A stretch of 54,560 bases of DNA, from positions 1 through 54,560 of the forward strand of contig JBFWWU010000024.1 in assembly GCA_050246015.1 (NCBI GenBank), written 5' to 3'. The notes beneath the pieces were generated by a model. It was given only the letters and a program-made list of their open reading frames with translations, made no database searches and was not told the origin of the DNA. A program made the translations under genes and the position numbers. This stretch comes from JTS-AC122 sp050246015. GTDB lineage: Bacteria; Planctomycetota; Phycisphaerae; Phycisphaerales; UBA1924. Below are positions 53,301 to 54,560 of this stretch, piece after piece (the first letter of the stretch is position 1; each line of letters begins with the position of its first letter).

Positions 53301-53751
53301 GCTGCGCAAGATTGTCTACCCCTCCGCGTACGACGGCTCCTACACGCTCGCGACCTCGATGGCCGTCGCGACGCCACCGACGATCAGCACCACGGATGGC
53401 TTGGTGTACGGGTACGAGTACAACGCGAATAACCGCTTGACCGAGCTGCGCGTACGCAACGGCGACGACGGCGATGTTGATGATGTATCTGATTTTGACC
53501 TGCTCGTCAGGGCCAGCTATCCGTCCGCCGACAGTTCGACCGAGCGCACCTATTACCCGAGCATGGTCGAGCACTTCCGGGAGGCGTCCACGACGGCGTC
53601 GACGAACCAGGACGAGATCGACGCTGATGGTGCGCAACGCGTCGATCAGCGGCGGGACCGGATACAGCAGCCTGAACACGAGCAACTTCGCCAGCGTGAG
53701 CATCAGCGCCGATCGCTACAGCGACGGCGGGTCCCTCTCCACCACCTATGA
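50386..53751 (+). CDS. RHS/YD-repeat surface protein, first part (frame disrupted at about 53.6 kb)
   Basis: 1121 residues in the first frame. After an atypically long, basic N-terminus comes a membrane/signal segment (AALVWLSAVLAMLLGLCLQP, about residues 46-66). Residues 70-430 are Cys-rich with two EF-hand/dockerin-like units (CDLDGDMTTDCYDLSIFL about 220, CDVNWDGMVDCDDLRIFI about 332). A Pro-rich linker leads to an RHS-type start (PVSLFDGTKSERAIDLSVSL then LSREYNSD, about 505-550, DUF6531-like), then YD repeats. From about 53600 the frame loses sense (RVDQRRDRIQQPEHEQLRQR). The YD pattern resumes in the next frame, so this stop is not the natural end. Start: GGGAGG six bases upstream. Confidence 0.85.
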   Translation: MARGNSSKLGSPRTNAVARIHKDDPDGTVQAAASTPRGTRTARRAALVWLSAVLAMLLGLCLQPTAALGQCNAIPSHDLCEMDTCDTYPIGGWTAYYCVVAESISSGNPFGNTDRDAMGGTNADDIKVFIWQVLDCAPPGWFNNPDNIIRSVCWFHSYTSLTCKDALHALREIFQVLYCRDPDGQELRNLLFCLSGCDCAVQAAAGDEPCYFVPDDDSCDLDGDMTTDCYDLSIFLARSEVCCGEGYFPFIYPDYFERVARRACIWFTSSPCSSDAPDKPPCSDIYACITQYLGHPLDDESRALLRTCTGCTTPDCEQVGETGCLYKPSDFECDVNWDGMVDCDDLRIFIEFANDCQIAQCEAELTKDEKLALICEFLSMCEGAFGFDPCGPIFRCARAILGSPLTKAQREALLICSYCGVPSTDSPPPSPTLPPGERRRSHRDSGGWNGWRPPHGPNSPPEPRIPNSGSPDFPVAGPATPGEETPGEPEGEDSGGCWGDMMVASWPVSLFDGTKSERAIDLSVSLPGADFVLSREYNSDPNYAGASLAGNRWMMNAFRFLDIPADPDTDPIVLYGPPMYYQIEFSKVSGSPSTWKSGGPSTWYIRQETCTIGSTSYNIWRLTEPGGYEIDFFRSGTAPSGMTSAQVEGLQLQRRDVSGNKQTYEYSLYGGTSSVARLESIYLNGTDDSDSAAIVQFLWHTSTVDSDLYGKLDNARVLRQNASSAWIETDRVDYTYHTGAADHLGSAGDLVEVVRSTAVEGAPVGEAMWKRVTQYRYYKNDLAGSNNDDRLNGFGDESQLKLVIEPAQVEYFAQQYSLANYLPASTALTTAAAQLMTLADSATAFTENMVTYTVMDLASKIVSYDPSSKRVVAEFIQSGCACSGAAQGTKVTFDYLGVSGSPTVKVTQLTYDGSITSGDDYSTAFQVTFYDMETYDGVPYVRTVAICDPTLSNKWIGQYLYEDGTSSTLAGRLRKIVYPSAYDGSYTLATSMAVATPPTISTTDGLVYGYEYNANNRLTELRVRNGDDGDVDDVSDFDLLVRASYPSADSSTERTYYPSMVEHFREASTTASTNQDEIDADGAQRVDQRRDRIQQPEHEQLRQREHQRRSLQRRRVPLHHL

Positions 53752-54560
53752 GGTGGACCTCCTGGGCCGCACCATCAAGCGGACTTCACCGGGCGGGGTA
53801 TCGAGTTATACCACGCGCCTCTTGAACACGTTCACGGCCCGGCCCGGCATCTATTACTACTCGATGGTGTCGCTCCCCTTCCAAGTTGGATCGTCCCCCA
53901 ACACGTTCGACGGGCCGGTCTCGATGTCGTGGATGAACGCCGCCGGGGCATCGCTCGGTACCAGCGAGTTCACACTGTCGACTAGCGCCGCTTACGACCC
54001 GGACGACCGCGTATTCACGCTCGAGCCGACCACGCCCGGACACGGGGAGATTGCGCGCAGTGTGCGCACCCTCAATCCTGTCGGCCAGACCGACTCCACC
54101 ACCATGTGGCACGATGTGGCCGGCGACCGGTCGTACAGCACCGAATTCGAGTACGACACGCGCGGCCGGCTCTCGTACACCACGGCGCCGACCGGCACGA
54201 TTACGCGCCAGACCTACGACGTGCTCAACCGCGTCGTTGAAATCGAAGTCGGCACCAACATCAGCTCGAATATGACGACGGTCGCGGAGTATTTCTACGA
54301 CTCGAGTCAGACGACCACGCCCGGCGTGGGCGACGGCAACGTGACCTTTGTCAGGCAGCACCCGAGTGATTCCGCGCTCGGGCCCAGCACACGGGACACC
54401 AAGCGGACGTTCGACTACCGCAATCGGCTCGAGATCGTTGAGAACCCGGCGTCGCCGCATCAGTTCCTTGAGTACGACAACCTGGACCGCGTGACGAGGC
54501 GAGCGCTCTTCAGCTCGGTGCCGACGGCGATCGACACCACGCTGGCGGATCGCGGCATCC
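53621..54560 (+). CDS. RHS/YD-repeat surface protein, continuation in the shifted frame (partial)
   Basis: From ACG 53621 the +1 frame is open to the window edge and continues the RHS pattern: TLMVRNASISGGTGYSS, then YEVDLLGRTIKRTSPGGVS, FEYDTRGRLSYTTAPTGT, RQTYDVLNRVVEIEVG and FLEYDNLDRVTRRALF, with typical YDxxGR cores. No stop occurs in 313 codons. It joins the upstream frame if one base is removed near 53605-53625. It is the C-terminal repeat region of the same protein rather than an independent gene. Confidence 0.8.

Overview
The window is GC-rich chromosomal DNA. Five predicted secreted proteins end in an EF-hand/dockerin-like repeat closed by Phe-rich 'SQDFFDFL' motifs and a terminal Gly-Cys. 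This C-terminus, together with HAF-repeat and FG-GAP-repeat proteins, a fibro-slime protein and a PhoX-type phosphatase, points to a planctomycete, most likely of the Phycisphaerales. That is an inference from protein style; no 16S gene or marker set is present to confirm it.

Left third (1-28.6 kb) is ordinary chromosome. It carries a cold-shock protein, the rpsO-pnp pair with clear intrinsic terminators, a membrane protein, a secreted HAF-repeat protein, a seven-haem cytochrome c, murA, a fibro-slime protein, folC, a GAF/PP2C phosphatase, a zinc-ribbon membrane protein, a Tat-exported PhoX-like phosphatase and a GH3-family adenylating enzyme. After tRNA-Phe come a lipoprotein glycoside-hydrolase-like protein, an S9 peptidase, an SBBP-type lipoprotein coupled to an FG-GAP/GC-dockerin protein, an FHA protein, sppA, tmk and tRNA-Leu.

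Middle (28.6-41.5 kb) is accessory DNA. A compact minus-strand operon (AlpA-like HTH, AEP-type primase fused to a DUF3987 helicase-like domain, small TubC-like protein, tyrosine integrase) is preceded by five helically phased GCGCGGA-type repeats and a 586-residue protein of unknown function. This looks like a small integrative replicon or satellite-like element. It is followed by three consecutive secreted GC-dockerin proteins and a second, N-terminally short tyrosine recombinase. The 5' leader of that recombinase is repeated in inverted orientation 1.1 kb away, in front of a tiny ORF and a strongly self-complementary region that may be a structured RNA.

Right end (41.5-54.6 kb) holds a minus-strand type II secretion/secretin operon (secretin GspD, ATPase GspE, then GspC-, GspL- and GspM-like proteins and a TPR lipoprotein), with many low-complexity insertions, and a plus-strand RHS/YD-repeat surface protein that is frameshifted and runs off the window. 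The secretion operon is a plausible, unproven route for the exported GC-dockerin proteins.
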